In this document: one piece after another, positions 53,450 through 62,513 of the stretch
How the letters are laid out: every line of letters begins with the position of its first letter
How positions within the stretch are numbered: the stretch's first letter is position 1
Assembly: GCA_046328995.1 (NCBI GenBank)
Contig: JAXLVN010000006.1
Span: forward strand, 186,001 to 250,000
Reading direction: 5' to 3'
DNA length: 64,000 bases
Source: JADJXV01 sp046328995
GTDB lineage: Bacteria > Bacteroidota > Ignavibacteria > Kapaibacteriales > UBA961
Translations under genes and position numbers: made by a program
Notes under the pieces: model-generated
What the model saw: only the letters and a program-made list of their open reading frames with translations
The model's database searches: none
What the model was told of the DNA's origin: nothing

Positions 53450-56400
53450 ATGACTCCTGCCACCGCCACCACAGTCTATGAAACGCTCCTCTCTGCCTGG
53501 GAATCCGACATCACACCGAGAGAGAAATTCCTGGGGCTGAGACCAATCGTTCGTGAGATGCTTCAAGTCCTTACCGAACAAGAACTTCAATTCTTCACCG
53601 GCGCTTTCGCCCAATGGAGCTATATTTGTGACAAATACGCCGTTCCACCCGACATCGCATCGGAAATCAATGGGTTCCGACGTTTTGCAGCGCGCCTTGC
53701 GAAAGACCGCACAACCGCCTGCACCGACACCGATATTCTCGCCGGTATGAAGGCAATTGCCGGCGCTGTTTTGTTCTTTTCCGAACATCCTATCCCGACC
53801 GAACTCAACAGCTTATGGTCAGCACTTCCAAATCTCAGCGTTCAATTCTCCTACTTCCGCACTGCCGATACCGTGCCGCTTGTACGCGCAGTCGTGCTCT
53901 CCATCGGCACTCCCGAACTGCATAACGACCGAAGAAGGTTAATACTTACCTGTGAATCTGACGAACTCGGCGCCATTAAAATCGCATTTTATTCTCCGTA
54001 TATTGAGCTTGAGAATCTGTTATGGCGCGGCGCGATTATTCATGTAACGGATCTCGTGCGCGCAAAAAATTCACCGAACGGACTCTACGCCTCGGCCACA
54101 ACGCTCGTGATTCTCGAACCTGATATTTTGCTTGATGTGACGGACGTCGCGGAGTGTTTTCAGTCCACCGGCACCAACCCGCTGCTCTATTTTCTCAAAA
54201 AATTCTCGCCGGGTACGACCTCAGCCGCCGCGCTCGCCGGTACGCTCGTCAATGCGTGTTTTGATGAATTACTCCATAATCCGGAGTGTAATTTCGACGA
54301 AGTTTTTGACGCAGCGCTCAAGGTAAAACCGCTGCAAGTGATTTATGCATTAGGTACTAGCCCTGATGCCCTGCCCGAGCTCCGTGGCATGGTGCGCGAG
54401 CAGTTTGAGAATCTCCGCGCGCTCGTACCCACGCTTACGTATGATAAATTCAGCGTCGAGCCAACGTTTTTGTCGCCCGTCTATGGACTGCAGGGACGCC
54501 TCGACTTGCTGCTCGAATACACCGACCCACTCCGAAAAACAGTGATTGAGTTAAAGTCCGGCAAAGCGCCGGCGCCAACGTCGACGTTCGCCGTACGCGG
54601 GAATCAAACCATCCGAACCGGCATGTGGATCAATCACTTAATTCAAACGACATGTTATAATCTACTCCTCGACTCGGCATTCCCCGGACGTACGGGTGAT
54701 AGTCAGGTGCTCTACTCACGCGCCACCGAATATCCGCTGCGCAATGCGCCGAATATCCCGCAAAATAAGCGCGACTCGCTTATGCTTCGCAATAGAATTA
54801 TCAGCAATGAGCATCAGATTATCGAACGTCAATTTTCGCTTTTGCGCATGATAACGCCGACGGATTTTGGGCCAAAGCCGGACTTCAAGCAAAGTGAAAT
54901 CGTCGAGTTTTCGAACTTTTACGCATCGCTCACGCTCACCGAACGCACGTATTTTCAAGCATTTTTCTCGTTTTTACTCCGCGAACAGTACGCAGCCCGC
55001 ACCGGCAGCGAAGGCCGCGCCGCACAAAGTGGTTTTGCCGCATTATGGCGCGACTCGTTAGAAGAAAAGCAGGCGAATTTTTCGGTGCTCGCGCATTTGG
55101 AATTACTGCCCGAAGAGTCAGACTTCGCGCGCTTCTACCTCACCTTCCGCCGCACCGAAGGCACGGCTCAGGTATCGTCCTTCCGCACGGGTGATATTGC
55201 CATTCTCTATGCACTGAACGAAGGAGGCGAGGCGCGTCCGGTCGAGGGACAAATCATCAAAGCATCGGTGCGGAGTATTCTGCCGGATAGAATTTCTATC
55301 AGCTTGCGGAATAAACAACTTAACGCTGAATTCTTCTCAGCTGCGAAGTCATGGGTCATCGAACCCGACCAGATCGAAAGCGGCTACAATGCGCTCTACC
55401 GTGCTCTCGCCACGGCACTCAAAACGCCGGAGCGTAAGCGGAATGTTCTTTTGGGGTTACGTCCGCCAAGCTTTGGCGTTCAACCGGAAATCACTTTCCC
55501 CGGACTCCATCCCGAGCAACGCTCTCTCCTTGCCCGCGCGCTTTCTGCCGAGGATTATTTTCTTCTGCAGGGGCCGCCCGGCACCGGTAAGACCTCCGTC
55601 ATGCTCCGTTCGCTGGTGGAATTTCTCCATGACTCGACAGAGGAAACCCTGCTCGTGCTTGCGTTTACCAATCGCGCTGTCGATGAAATCTGCAGCGCGC
55701 TCAAGCGTATCCGGCCTGACTTCCCCTTCCTCCGCCTTGGGAGCAAGGAAACGAGCGAGCATCCCGACCGACTTCTCTCACTTATCGCGCAAGATATTTC
55801 CATTGAAGAACTTGCAGCAAAAATCAAACACACGCGCATCATCGTTTCGACCGTGTCGTCGGTGAATGCCAATCCCGAAATTCTCCGGCTGAAAGAGTTC
55901 TCAACGGCAATTATTGATGAAGCATCCCAGCTTTTAGAACCGCAAATCATCGGCATTCTCGCCGTCGTGAACCGCTTCATCCTCATCGGCGACGAAAAGC
56001 AGCTTCCGGCAGTCGTCGTACAAAATGAACGTGGCGCCGTTGTCAACAGCCCGCATCTCGCGGAAATTCACCTCACCGATCTTCGGATTTCCCTCTTCGA
56101 ACGTCTCATCCGCATCTGCACGCAGCAGGGCTGGCTTGAGGGCTTCGGCATGCTCACACGTCAGGCACGCATGCACAGCGCAATTCAGGATTTTGCAAAT
56201 AATTTCTTCTACAACAAAAAGTTAGAACCCATGAATCCATGGCAAAAAGAAGAAATTCCTATGGAAAGTATGTTCCCCACAGATTACATTCCAAGCCACA
56301 GCTTGCGGTCACCCTTGCCGTCCAGGCATTCAGAGGAACTTTTGCATAAACGCTTGATTTATCTTCCATCCGAACGTGAGCATCGTCCGAAAGTACATTA

Positions 56401-56815
56401 CGGCGAGGCAGAGCGCGTGGCGGAACTTATTACATTCCTTGCAGATAGGTTAGGTGAGAATTTTACGAGTCAGACCGTTGGGGTTATCACGCCGTTCCGC
56501 GCGCAGATTGCTGAAATTGTGCGGAGGATTCCCCAAGAGCTGCGCTCCAAAGTCACGATTGATACGGTCGAGCGGTTTCAGGGGAGTGAACGGGAGATTA
56601 TCATACTTTCCTGCGCCGTCAATCACACGACGCAACTCCAGTCAATTCAATCGCTTGTGCTTATTAACGGCGAGCTTGTGGATAGGAAATTAAATGTTGC
56701 GCTCACCCGAGCGCGGCGTCAATTTATCCTTCTCGGTTGCGAGGAGATATTGAGTGAATCTGCCCTGTATCGCGCGCTGGTTGAGCATATACGCGGGAGC
56801 TCAAGAGCTGAATAA
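53450..56815 (+). CDS. SF1 helicase with PD-(D/E)XK nuclease domain, Dna2-like
   Basis: 1121 residues. The N-terminal ~300 residues are unassigned. A PD-(D/E)XK nuclease core follows: GRLDLLLE (~347-354) supplies the Asp and VIELKSGKAPAP (~364-375) the Glu and Lys. The helicase half (~690-1115) has Walker A LLQGPPGTGKTSVM (~704-717), Walker B IIDEASQLLEPQII (~821), GDEKQLPAVVV, RQARMHSAIQDF, VITPFRAQIAEI, TVERFQGSEREIIILSCAV and LNVALTRARRQFILLG. Motifs group it with the Upf1/Dna2 type rather than UvrD. The cysteine set of the Dna2 iron-sulfur cluster was not found. A role in replication, end processing or defence is possible; the downstream palindromic block is its nearest neighbour. Confidence 0.85.
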   Translation: MTPATATTVYETLLSAWESDITPREKFLGLRPIVREMLQVLTEQELQFFTGAFAQWSYICDKYAVPPDIASEINGFRRFAARLAKDRTTACTDTDILAGMKAIAGAVLFFSEHPIPTELNSLWSALPNLSVQFSYFRTADTVPLVRAVVLSIGTPELHNDRRRLILTCESDELGAIKIAFYSPYIELENLLWRGAIIHVTDLVRAKNSPNGLYASATTLVILEPDILLDVTDVAECFQSTGTNPLLYFLKKFSPGTTSAAALAGTLVNACFDELLHNPECNFDEVFDAALKVKPLQVIYALGTSPDALPELRGMVREQFENLRALVPTLTYDKFSVEPTFLSPVYGLQGRLDLLLEYTDPLRKTVIELKSGKAPAPTSTFAVRGNQTIRTGMWINHLIQTTCYNLLLDSAFPGRTGDSQVLYSRATEYPLRNAPNIPQNKRDSLMLRNRIISNEHQIIERQFSLLRMITPTDFGPKPDFKQSEIVEFSNFYASLTLTERTYFQAFFSFLLREQYAARTGSEGRAAQSGFAALWRDSLEEKQANFSVLAHLELLPEESDFARFYLTFRRTEGTAQVSSFRTGDIAILYALNEGGEARPVEGQIIKASVRSILPDRISISLRNKQLNAEFFSAAKSWVIEPDQIESGYNALYRALATALKTPERKRNVLLGLRPPSFGVQPEITFPGLHPEQRSLLARALSAEDYFLLQGPPGTGKTSVMLRSLVEFLHDSTEETLLVLAFTNRAVDEICSALKRIRPDFPFLRLGSKETSEHPDRLLSLIAQDISIEELAAKIKHTRIIVSTVSSVNANPEILRLKEFSTAIIDEASQLLEPQIIGILAVVNRFILIGDEKQLPAVVVQNERGAVVNSPHLAEIHLTDLRISLFERLIRICTQQGWLEGFGMLTRQARMHSAIQDFANNFFYNKKLEPMNPWQKEEIPMESMFPTDYIPSHSLRSPLPSRHSEELLHKRLIYLPSEREHRPKVHYGEAERVAELITFLADRLGENFTSQTVGVITPFRAQIAEIVRRIPQELRSKVTIDTVERFQGSEREIIILSCAVNHTTQLQSIQSLVLINGELVDRKLNVALTRARRQFILLGCEEILSESALYRALVEHIRGSSRAE

Positions 56816-57552
56816 TAATCACATAAAAAATATTCTTCTCTGACAATTTTTGTGGTTGAATTGCTACGGACTCATCGTCCTTCTCAATCGCGTTAGCGAT
56901 GACATATCGGTAGAAAATGAGGGCGAATGAACGAGTAAGTCCCGTAGTGACGGAACCTTATAGAATTGACATGTCGTCCCAACGGGCTACGGATTATACA
57001 CAAGTTTACAGCTTACCTATGTTGAGATGTAGTATTCATTACAATTGCCCCAGCGGGGCAAAATCTTAATAGAAAACGTATCATTGGTGGAAATAAAGCT
57101 CCAGAGGAGCGATATATTTCACCTATTCGGTCTAAAATTTCGCTCCTCTGGAGCTGTGATGTTCTTTTGCAACGGATTTTCTATTACTATTGTTCTCCTC
57201 TGGAGAAATTTCCGACCGTCATTTATCTCTATCGAAGAGAAAAACAATCAGAATGGAGCACAAAAATTACCATGTAAACTTGTGTATAAACCGTAGCCCT
57301 ACAGGACTTTGCAGCATATCAGAATCTCGTTTTCTACCAATTTTTCGTCCCTAACGGGACTTTGGCAACATACGATTTATGGCATTCGTTACCTTCCTAT
57401 CAGAAAATCTCTCAGATACCAAAAAAATTTGGCAGTCAGATGTCAGTATCGTAAGTTGCAGTAAAAATAGCCGGTAGCGTGTTTATAACCACGCAAAAAC
57501 GGATAACCAAGAAAGCTTCATTTTATATTTTTAATTTTTCAAGGAGTACACA
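56816..57552. other. 737-nt gap holding a nested palindromic repeat block
   Basis: No credible gene: an 83-codon frame at 57045-57296 is composed of the repeats themselves. From about 56905 to 57360 the sequence is a mosaic of inverted repeats, listed separately; the last ~170 nt lead into the YccA-like gene with its AAGGAG site at 57541-57546. Confidence 0.6.
56905..57360. repeat. nested palindromic repeat block
   Basis: A 27-nt arm at 56984-57010 recurs as its reverse complement at 57273-57299 with one mismatch; outside it GGTAGAAAATGAG (56909) pairs with CTCGTTTTCTACC (57327), 12 of 13. Inside, AGCTCCAGAGGAGCGA (57098-57113) and its perfect complement (57140-57155) form another 16-bp stem. 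Small palindromes GTCCCGTAGTGAC-, CCCCAGCGGGG- and GTCCCTAACGGGAC-type units are interspersed, a repeat style found scattered in Bacteroidota genomes. Confidence 0.85.
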
Positions 57553-58329
57553 ATGGGTAGTTTTGGCGGATCTTCATCTGCAAATGAGCGCAAGCATTCA
57601 GGGAATCCCGTGCTTCGGTCATCAGTCTATGAGAAAGCGATGTCAGCAGCCGGTCTCAGCAGTGGAAGCGAAGTAATGACGCTCGACGGCGCGGTGAATA
57701 AAATCGGTATGCTGTTGTTTATCGTCGTGGCAACCTCGCTCTACACCTACACCACAACGATTAATGGTAACGGTGGGCTTGGCCTGACGATGTTAGGCGC
57801 TTTTGCTGCATTTATTCTGGCGATTATCACCTCATTTTCGCCACAGCGCGCTCCGATTACAGCGCCGTTGTATGCGGCATTTGAAGGATTATTTTTGGGT
57901 GGAATTTCCGCGTATTTCGAGCTGCGGTATCCGGGAATTATCTTTCAGTCGATTGGGCTGACGATGGGAATATTTATTGCCATGCTTGCGATTTATAAAT
58001 TCCGTATCATTAGCGTCACCAACAACTTCCGTCTCGGTGTCATTGCAGCGACCGCTGGCGTGGCCATCTTCTATTTCGGCATGATGATCTTGCAAATGTT
58101 TGGTATTTATCTGCCAAGCTTTGGCGGCGGACTCTTCGGAATTATAATTTCACTCTTCGTGATTGGTATTGCGTCGATGAATCTCGTGCTCGACTTTGAT
58201 TTTATCGAGCAGGGCGTTGAAGCAGAAGCGCCTAAATTCATGGAATGGTACGGGGCATTCGGACTGATGGTCACGCTCGTGTGGCTGTATGTGGAGGTTT
58301 TACGGCTATTTGCGCGGTCGCGGGATTGA
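57553..58329 (+). CDS. Bax inhibitor-1 / YccA-family membrane protein
   Basis: 258 residues. A Ser/Gly-rich start (GSFGGSSSANERKHSGNP) precedes seven hydrophobic helices (from ~55). The family signature includes GLFLGGISAYFELRYPGI and, near the end, VLDFDFIEQGVEAEAPKFME, with the conserved acidic pair of the di-aspartyl pH sensor in BI-1 calcium-leak channels. Bacterial members are inner-membrane proteins; YccA modulates FtsH, others leak calcium. A perfect AAGGAG ribosome binding site lies 6 nt before the ATG. Confidence 0.92.
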   Translation: MGSFGGSSSANERKHSGNPVLRSSVYEKAMSAAGLSSGSEVMTLDGAVNKIGMLLFIVVATSLYTYTTTINGNGGLGLTMLGAFAAFILAIITSFSPQRAPITAPLYAAFEGLFLGGISAYFELRYPGIIFQSIGLTMGIFIAMLAIYKFRIISVTNNFRLGVIAATAGVAIFYFGMMILQMFGIYLPSFGGGLFGIIISLFVIGIASMNLVLDFDFIEQGVEAEAPKFMEWYGAFGLMVTLVWLYVEVLRLFARSRD

Positions 58330-58360
58330 TATCTTTGCTGAAGCTATAGCATCCTTCTAT

Positions 58361-58393
58361 ATCAAGCCGGTTGAGTATATCAGCCGGCTTGAT
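58361..58393. terminator. possible terminator between convergent genes
   Basis: Perfect 10-bp stem ATCAAGCCGG/CCGGCTTGAT with a 13-nt loop 32 nt past the YccA-like stop. No T-run follows on either strand, so termination is uncertain. Confidence 0.45.
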
Positions 58394-58466
58394 GTGTCTT
58401 TGGCGGTCACTGTTTGGGCGCGACCGGGCGAATGCGATTCGCTTCTATAGTGCAATGGGGGCATTT

Positions 58467-59696
58467 TCACAACTTACTGTCAAATTCCACCAAAACGGCA
58501 TACAAGTCATCATTTCTATCCAATCCCATCTTTTTTCTAATACTTAACCTATGCACCTCGACCGTGCGCTTGGATATAAAGAGCGCTTCGGAGATGCCTG
58601 CCGAGAATAATTTCATCCGCAGAAGCGCGGCTACTTTTAGTTCCATCGCGGTAAGCGTCGGGTAGTGATGTTTCAGACTCTCCATAAAATTCTTATGCAC
58701 ATCCTCAAACTGTTGATTCAATCCTTCGGTTTCCTCGAGGGAGGCGATATTCCTGCGAACGCGTGATGAAATTTGTTCAAAGCGTTCAATTCCAAGGGGT
58801 TTTACGAATTCATGTACACTTTCCAGTCCCGCTTTTATTTCCGATAAAAAGGCATTTTTATTGACTAAGGAGCGCATCGAAATTTCGAGCTCGCGTTGCT
58901 GAGAAGTAATTTTCTGTTCAAATGCGAGGCGCTCAGCTTCTGCCCGAATGTGCTGAATTTCGAGTTCACGTTCTTTCTCCGCAACGGTAGCATTATAAAT
59001 ATCATCGGCTTGCCGGCGAATGAGTTTATTATCTAAAAATCCCCGCACGGTATGCACATATAATATTTGCGAGAGAGTCCACGAGATTACAATCAAGAGT
59101 GCACCATTTTGAACATGAGATTCAATTAAAATGTGATTGGATTGGAACATAAAGATGCCGGTAAAAAAGGTACAATGTCCGAGCAAAATTATTACGAGTC
59201 GCTTTTTGGGTTCAAAGATCAGCGCCGTCGATACACTCAGCACACCGAGGAAATAAGCGATGATACTGCCATATTCCAATTGACTTACCGCCGAGCCAAC
59301 GGCAGTCCACAGAAGAATAAATATCGCATAAAAATAGATAATTGCCGGACTTTTATACTTCCCTGTCGCTTGCGCCTTCGCTCGTTGAACAAGTGAAATC
59401 ACGAGCACCACATCCGAGACAATATTCATCATGAGATCTAGATAAAACCATGCGCGTGCTGCCACTCCTTCATTGCCGGGGAGCAGCCAATCGCCATGTA
59501 TCATTGCTCTATAATCCTGAGAAAATATATAGAGGTGAAAGAGGATATTCGGGATAATGAGAATCTGCAGACGCAGCATATTGTCACGCAGGACAAGTGC
59601 ATTGAATTCCGCCTTGTCATCCTCCGGCACCTGCGCCGAAAAAATTTTCATACCCGCACGCCAAATTTCCGAGAAGAGAGCAAGGAGCTGTTTCAT
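58467..59696 (-). CDS. membrane-anchored LuxR-family transcription regulator
   Basis: 409 residues. N-terminal half carries about six hydrophobic helices (~45-235, for example LQILIIPNILFHLYIFS, IIAYFLGVLSVSTALIF). A long charged coiled coil follows (~235-330, EKERELEIQHIRAEAERLAF). The C-terminal ~65 residues are a LuxR-type HTH (LTAMELKVAALLRMKLFSAG, SEALFISKRTVEVHRLSIRK). No receiver domain. A membrane sensor joined directly to a DNA-binding head suggests one-component signalling, as in some Bacteroidota regulators with a 7TM or TPR sensor. Targets unknown; it is convergent with the YccA-like gene. Confidence 0.85.
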   Translation of the reverse strand: MKQLLALFSEIWRAGMKIFSAQVPEDDKAEFNALVLRDNMLRLQILIIPNILFHLYIFSQDYRAMIHGDWLLPGNEGVAARAWFYLDLMMNIVSDVVLVISLVQRAKAQATGKYKSPAIIYFYAIFILLWTAVGSAVSQLEYGSIIAYFLGVLSVSTALIFEPKKRLVIILLGHCTFFTGIFMFQSNHILIESHVQNGALLIVISWTLSQILYVHTVRGFLDNKLIRRQADDIYNATVAEKERELEIQHIRAEAERLAFEQKITSQQRELEISMRSLVNKNAFLSEIKAGLESVHEFVKPLGIERFEQISSRVRRNIASLEETEGLNQQFEDVHKNFMESLKHHYPTLTAMELKVAALLRMKLFSAGISEALFISKRTVEVHRLSIRKKMGLDRNDDLYAVLVEFDSKL

Positions 59697-60230
59697 ACCA
59701 TTCGAGGGGTTGTATTGAGAGGAGATATCGTCGAATCTTCTATTTTTACCAACGATTTATTCGAAAATATGCAAAACAAGTATATACTACGTATCCCTCG
59801 GTAAATTTCTGCTGTTTTACCTGCCCGTCTGCCAGTTTTACTGCACCTGATTTTTCTCGTAATTAATTTATTTAAAAGATGTTATAGAATTACAAGGCGA
59901 GCCGCCGGGTGAATATCTATCTCACTGTATTTATTTCCATCATGCGACACATAAAACACGTAGGGACTAAGTAATCCTGAGAACACGGTGACACGGTAAT
60001 TTCGCAGTGGAAATAGCGATGGGAGATGCACAGGAAATTCATCATACGTAATGGATGCGAGAATGGCGGCACAGTGTACAGGTGCAGGATTTCAGAACTT
60101 CTTCGAGCATGAGGAAATTTCCAAAGGTGAGAACTTCCATAGCGCATACACAGAATAGAAATAGTGAATACGGTAACGATATATTTCTAGAGTAATCAAC
60201 AACTTCTTATACACAACCGAAAGTACTGCC
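59697..60230. other. 534-nt divergent gap with nothing recognised
   Basis: Only short shadow frames occur. No repeat, hairpin or consensus promoter was convincing. It probably contains the divergent promoters for the LuxR regulator and the small exported protein. Confidence 0.45.
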
Positions 60231-60890
60231 ATGAAATATCTTTGGATCATCTTTATATCGCTCTGCGCTGCGCAGATAGCTAATGCTCAATTTCAACACA
60301 ATGATCATCTTTTTCTCCTGAAGGGGACAACCTCTGCTACAATCGGAACAGGAATACCATACGTTGGTATCGGTGAAGTAGCGTATGGGGTTACATCAGG
60401 ATTCACGGTTGGCGCACTCTTTGGCGTTACTCCACTTATCCCGGGCTACGGGCTGCGTCTGCGTGGCCTAATCTATGAAAATCAAGAAGCAGCATTTCGG
60501 CTTCATCTGCGGGCGCCGGTGTTTTATTATCCCAAGACAAAAGACCTTGGCGGAGAGCCATGGTGGCTCACCTATCCTGCTGTTGCAGCCGAGTGGAAAA
60601 CAGAGCCCGGCTGGCGATACAGCGCCGATGTGGGTATCATTGCAGCCGTTTGCGCGCATTCATTATCCAATACTTTGTTTGGCGCTAAAGAGGATATGGA
60701 TGACGAGATGGGATTCGAAGGTGGAATATGGAACACCGCAGGCGTCGGCATCGCCCTACCAATCTCCGACAACATCACCTGCCAAATGAATGCTGCTCTT
60801 GTGCTCAATGGACTACGCATAGCCGATGAGCATTGGGTAGGCGGGCCGCCGACGGTGGTGTCGCTGGCGCTGACGTATCAGTTTCGTTAA
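60231..60890 (+). CDS. small exported beta-rich protein, unknown function
   Basis: 219 residues with signal peptide MKYLWIIFISLCAAQIANAQ. The mature part reads as amphipathic strands (TTSATIGTGIPYVGIGEVAY, TSGFTVGALFGVTP, PTVVSLALTYQFR), like a small outer-membrane barrel of ~10 strands, ending in Arg after an aromatic QF. No family recognised. It stands alone, with DedA downstream after a 170-nt gap. Confidence 0.75.
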   Translation: MKYLWIIFISLCAAQIANAQFQHNDHLFLLKGTTSATIGTGIPYVGIGEVAYGVTSGFTVGALFGVTPLIPGYGLRLRGLIYENQEAAFRLHLRAPVFYYPKTKDLGGEPWWLTYPAVAAEWKTEPGWRYSADVGIIAAVCAHSLSNTLFGAKEDMDDEMGFEGGIWNTAGVGIALPISDNITCQMNAALVLNGLRIADEHWVGGPPTVVSLALTYQFR

Positions 60891-61062
60891 TACAACATTG
60901 TATTATAGAATAAGTTATACAAGATGGACAATGCAGCAGAACTATGGAAATATCCATGTTTCCCATCCTTCATGCTTGCCCGAAGTCCGAATCTGTGTAA
61001 TTTGCATTCCAATAATATAGGTTTGAGCGTTCATAACGCCGGTAATTACACATCTTCATCCA

Positions 61063-61680
61063 ATGATCGAGTCTATTATCCTCTATTTACAATCACTTCC
61101 GCCGGAAGGCGTGCTGCTTGCGGCGTTTGTAATTACCTTCACTGAAAATGTCTTTCCGCCTTCACCGAGCGATGTACTGCTGGTGTTTTGCGGTACGCTT
61201 GTCGGAATTGGAACGGTAGGAATTATCCCTCTCATGCTGAGTGCGACGCTTGGCAGCGCGGTAGGATTCGCCGTCATGTATTGGGTGGGAATAAAATTTG
61301 GCAAGACCGTCGAGTCCGGTAAGATGAAATTCATGCCCGTGTCTGCAATTCGAAAAGCGGAGGAATGGTTCGCTAAATACGGTTACTGGCTCATCATTGC
61401 CAATCGGTTTCTCTCAGGAACGAGGGCGGTCATATCGGTATTTGCGGGAATGTCACGCCTGAATTTCCCCAAAACCCTTGGATTATCAGCTGTTAGCGCG
61501 CTGGTGTGGAATGGAATTCTCTGCTATGCCGGGCTGGCTCTCGGGAATAACTGGCGAAGTATTGATCATTATCTTACCACGTATGCCGAGGCAATTACTC
61601 CGATTGTGATTGTCGTGGTGTTGGTGCTGATTTTCATTTGGTATCGGAATCGAAATACATCGACGGATACGAAAGAATAG
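61063..61680 (+). CDS. DedA-family membrane protein
   Basis: 205 residues. DedA/VTT-domain pattern: ENVFPPSPSDVLLVFCGTLV near the N-terminus, ATLGSAVGFAVMYWVGIKFG, and FAKYGYWLIIANRFLSGTRA followed by ISVFAGMSRLNFPKTLGLSA, with the conserved Arg residues and re-entrant loops. Members flip undecaprenyl phosphate or phospholipids across the inner membrane, so it may recycle the carrier made by UppS (inference). No clear Shine-Dalgarno; alternative in-frame starts upstream are lacking. Confidence 0.92.
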   Translation: MIESIILYLQSLPPEGVLLAAFVITFTENVFPPSPSDVLLVFCGTLVGIGTVGIIPLMLSATLGSAVGFAVMYWVGIKFGKTVESGKMKFMPVSAIRKAEEWFAKYGYWLIIANRFLSGTRAVISVFAGMSRLNFPKTLGLSAVSALVWNGILCYAGLALGNNWRSIDHYLTTYAEAITPIVIVVVLVLIFIWYRNRNTSTDTKE

Positions 61681-61736
61681 TGCGCAAGGTATTCAGAGTA
61701 TTAAATTAAACGTATTTATCCTGAACTAAAAACCGC

Positions 61737-61846
61737 TGTCATTCTGAACCCTTCTTAGGGTGAAGAATCGCAACATGCTGCACGATTATGCTGTGAAACG
61801 ATCAGCAAGTGTCGATTCTTCAGTCGAAGACTCCCTCAGAATGACA
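61737..61846. repeat. 110-bp interspersed repeat, copy 2
   Basis: Same 110-bp length and same ends (TGTCATTCTGA ... TCAGAATGACA, 11-bp perfect inverted termini) as 38473-38582. The first 34 nt differ at one position; the middle ~45 nt differ widely. Located between DedA and the convergent TPR gene. Confidence 0.9.
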
Positions 61847-61868
61847 TACTTTTCAATCGATTTTCGTT

Positions 61869-62450
61869 TCACTTCACCGACTCACAACTCGCAAGCTGCA
61901 CATACTGCGACTGCGGATATTCCTGCTTTAATCTTCCGAATGCCTTGCCTGCCTGGTCCGTCTTGCCGAGTTCGCAGAAGACATGTCCGAGGCGCACGAG
62001 AGCGCGTTCCATGACCGTCGGCGGTACATTTTTCTTCGTCGTGAGCATCACGAGGATTTTCTCTGCTTTATCTAATTGCCCGTTGACCGATGCACATTCA
62101 CTTTGCATAAACTGCACTTCGAAGAGGAGAGGATCATCCTGCTTGATAGTGCCGGCGAGCTGCACGAAACGGTCACATGCCTCAACAAACTGCTGATTAT
62201 TAAAGAGTTTGACAGCTTTTTCTACTTCTTCGGGGATATTCGCGGGGTCAATCGCCGTCGCGTTTTTCGGGGCATTACCAACTGCTATTGTATCGCCAAA
62301 ACGCTTTGATGCGCTTGGCTTTGCAGGAGTGTCGGCAGGAGCATCGGTGGCTTGCTTTTGGGGGAAAATGGACGTGCGAACCGGACGCTGTGCGAGGGCC
62401 GCGGTTGACCAAATCATCATTGCGAACACGAGAGGAGAGAGTATTTTCAT
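61869..62450 (-). CDS. periplasmic TPR/YbgF-like protein
   Basis: The start at 62450 gives signal peptide MKILSPLVFAMMIWSTAALA; the frame from 62480 adds non-signal residues. 193 residues. After a Pro/Ala-rich linker, residues ~75-185 form two to three TPR-like helical hairpins (EEVEKAVKLFNNQQFVEACD, RALVRLGHVFCELGKTDQAG, AFGRLKQEYPQSQYVQLA), the last being the typical YbgF/CpoB repeat. There are no Tol-Pal genes beside it, so the role is unassigned. Confidence 0.82.
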   Translation of the reverse strand: MKILSPLVFAMMIWSTAALAQRPVRTSIFPQKQATDAPADTPAKPSASKRFGDTIAVGNAPKNATAIDPANIPEEVEKAVKLFNNQQFVEACDRFVQLAGTIKQDDPLLFEVQFMQSECASVNGQLDKAEKILVMLTTKKNVPPTVMERALVRLGHVFCELGKTDQAGKAFGRLKQEYPQSQYVQLASCESVK

Positions 62451-62513
62451 AGCTGTTCTAGAATTCGATGAGAGATTCACTTATTCGCCCACGAAAGGAG
62501 ATTGCTCTCCCCA

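Noticed and set aside
57045..57296. 83-codon frame in the palindromic block
   Set aside because: Its sequence is made of the inverted repeats themselves, it lacks a ribosome binding site, and similar repeat-derived frames are common annotation artefacts.
59917..60147. 76-codon minus-strand frame in the gap before the small exported protein
   Set aside because: Composition is not protein-like (His/Cys/Arg-rich), no start signal, and no neighbour support.
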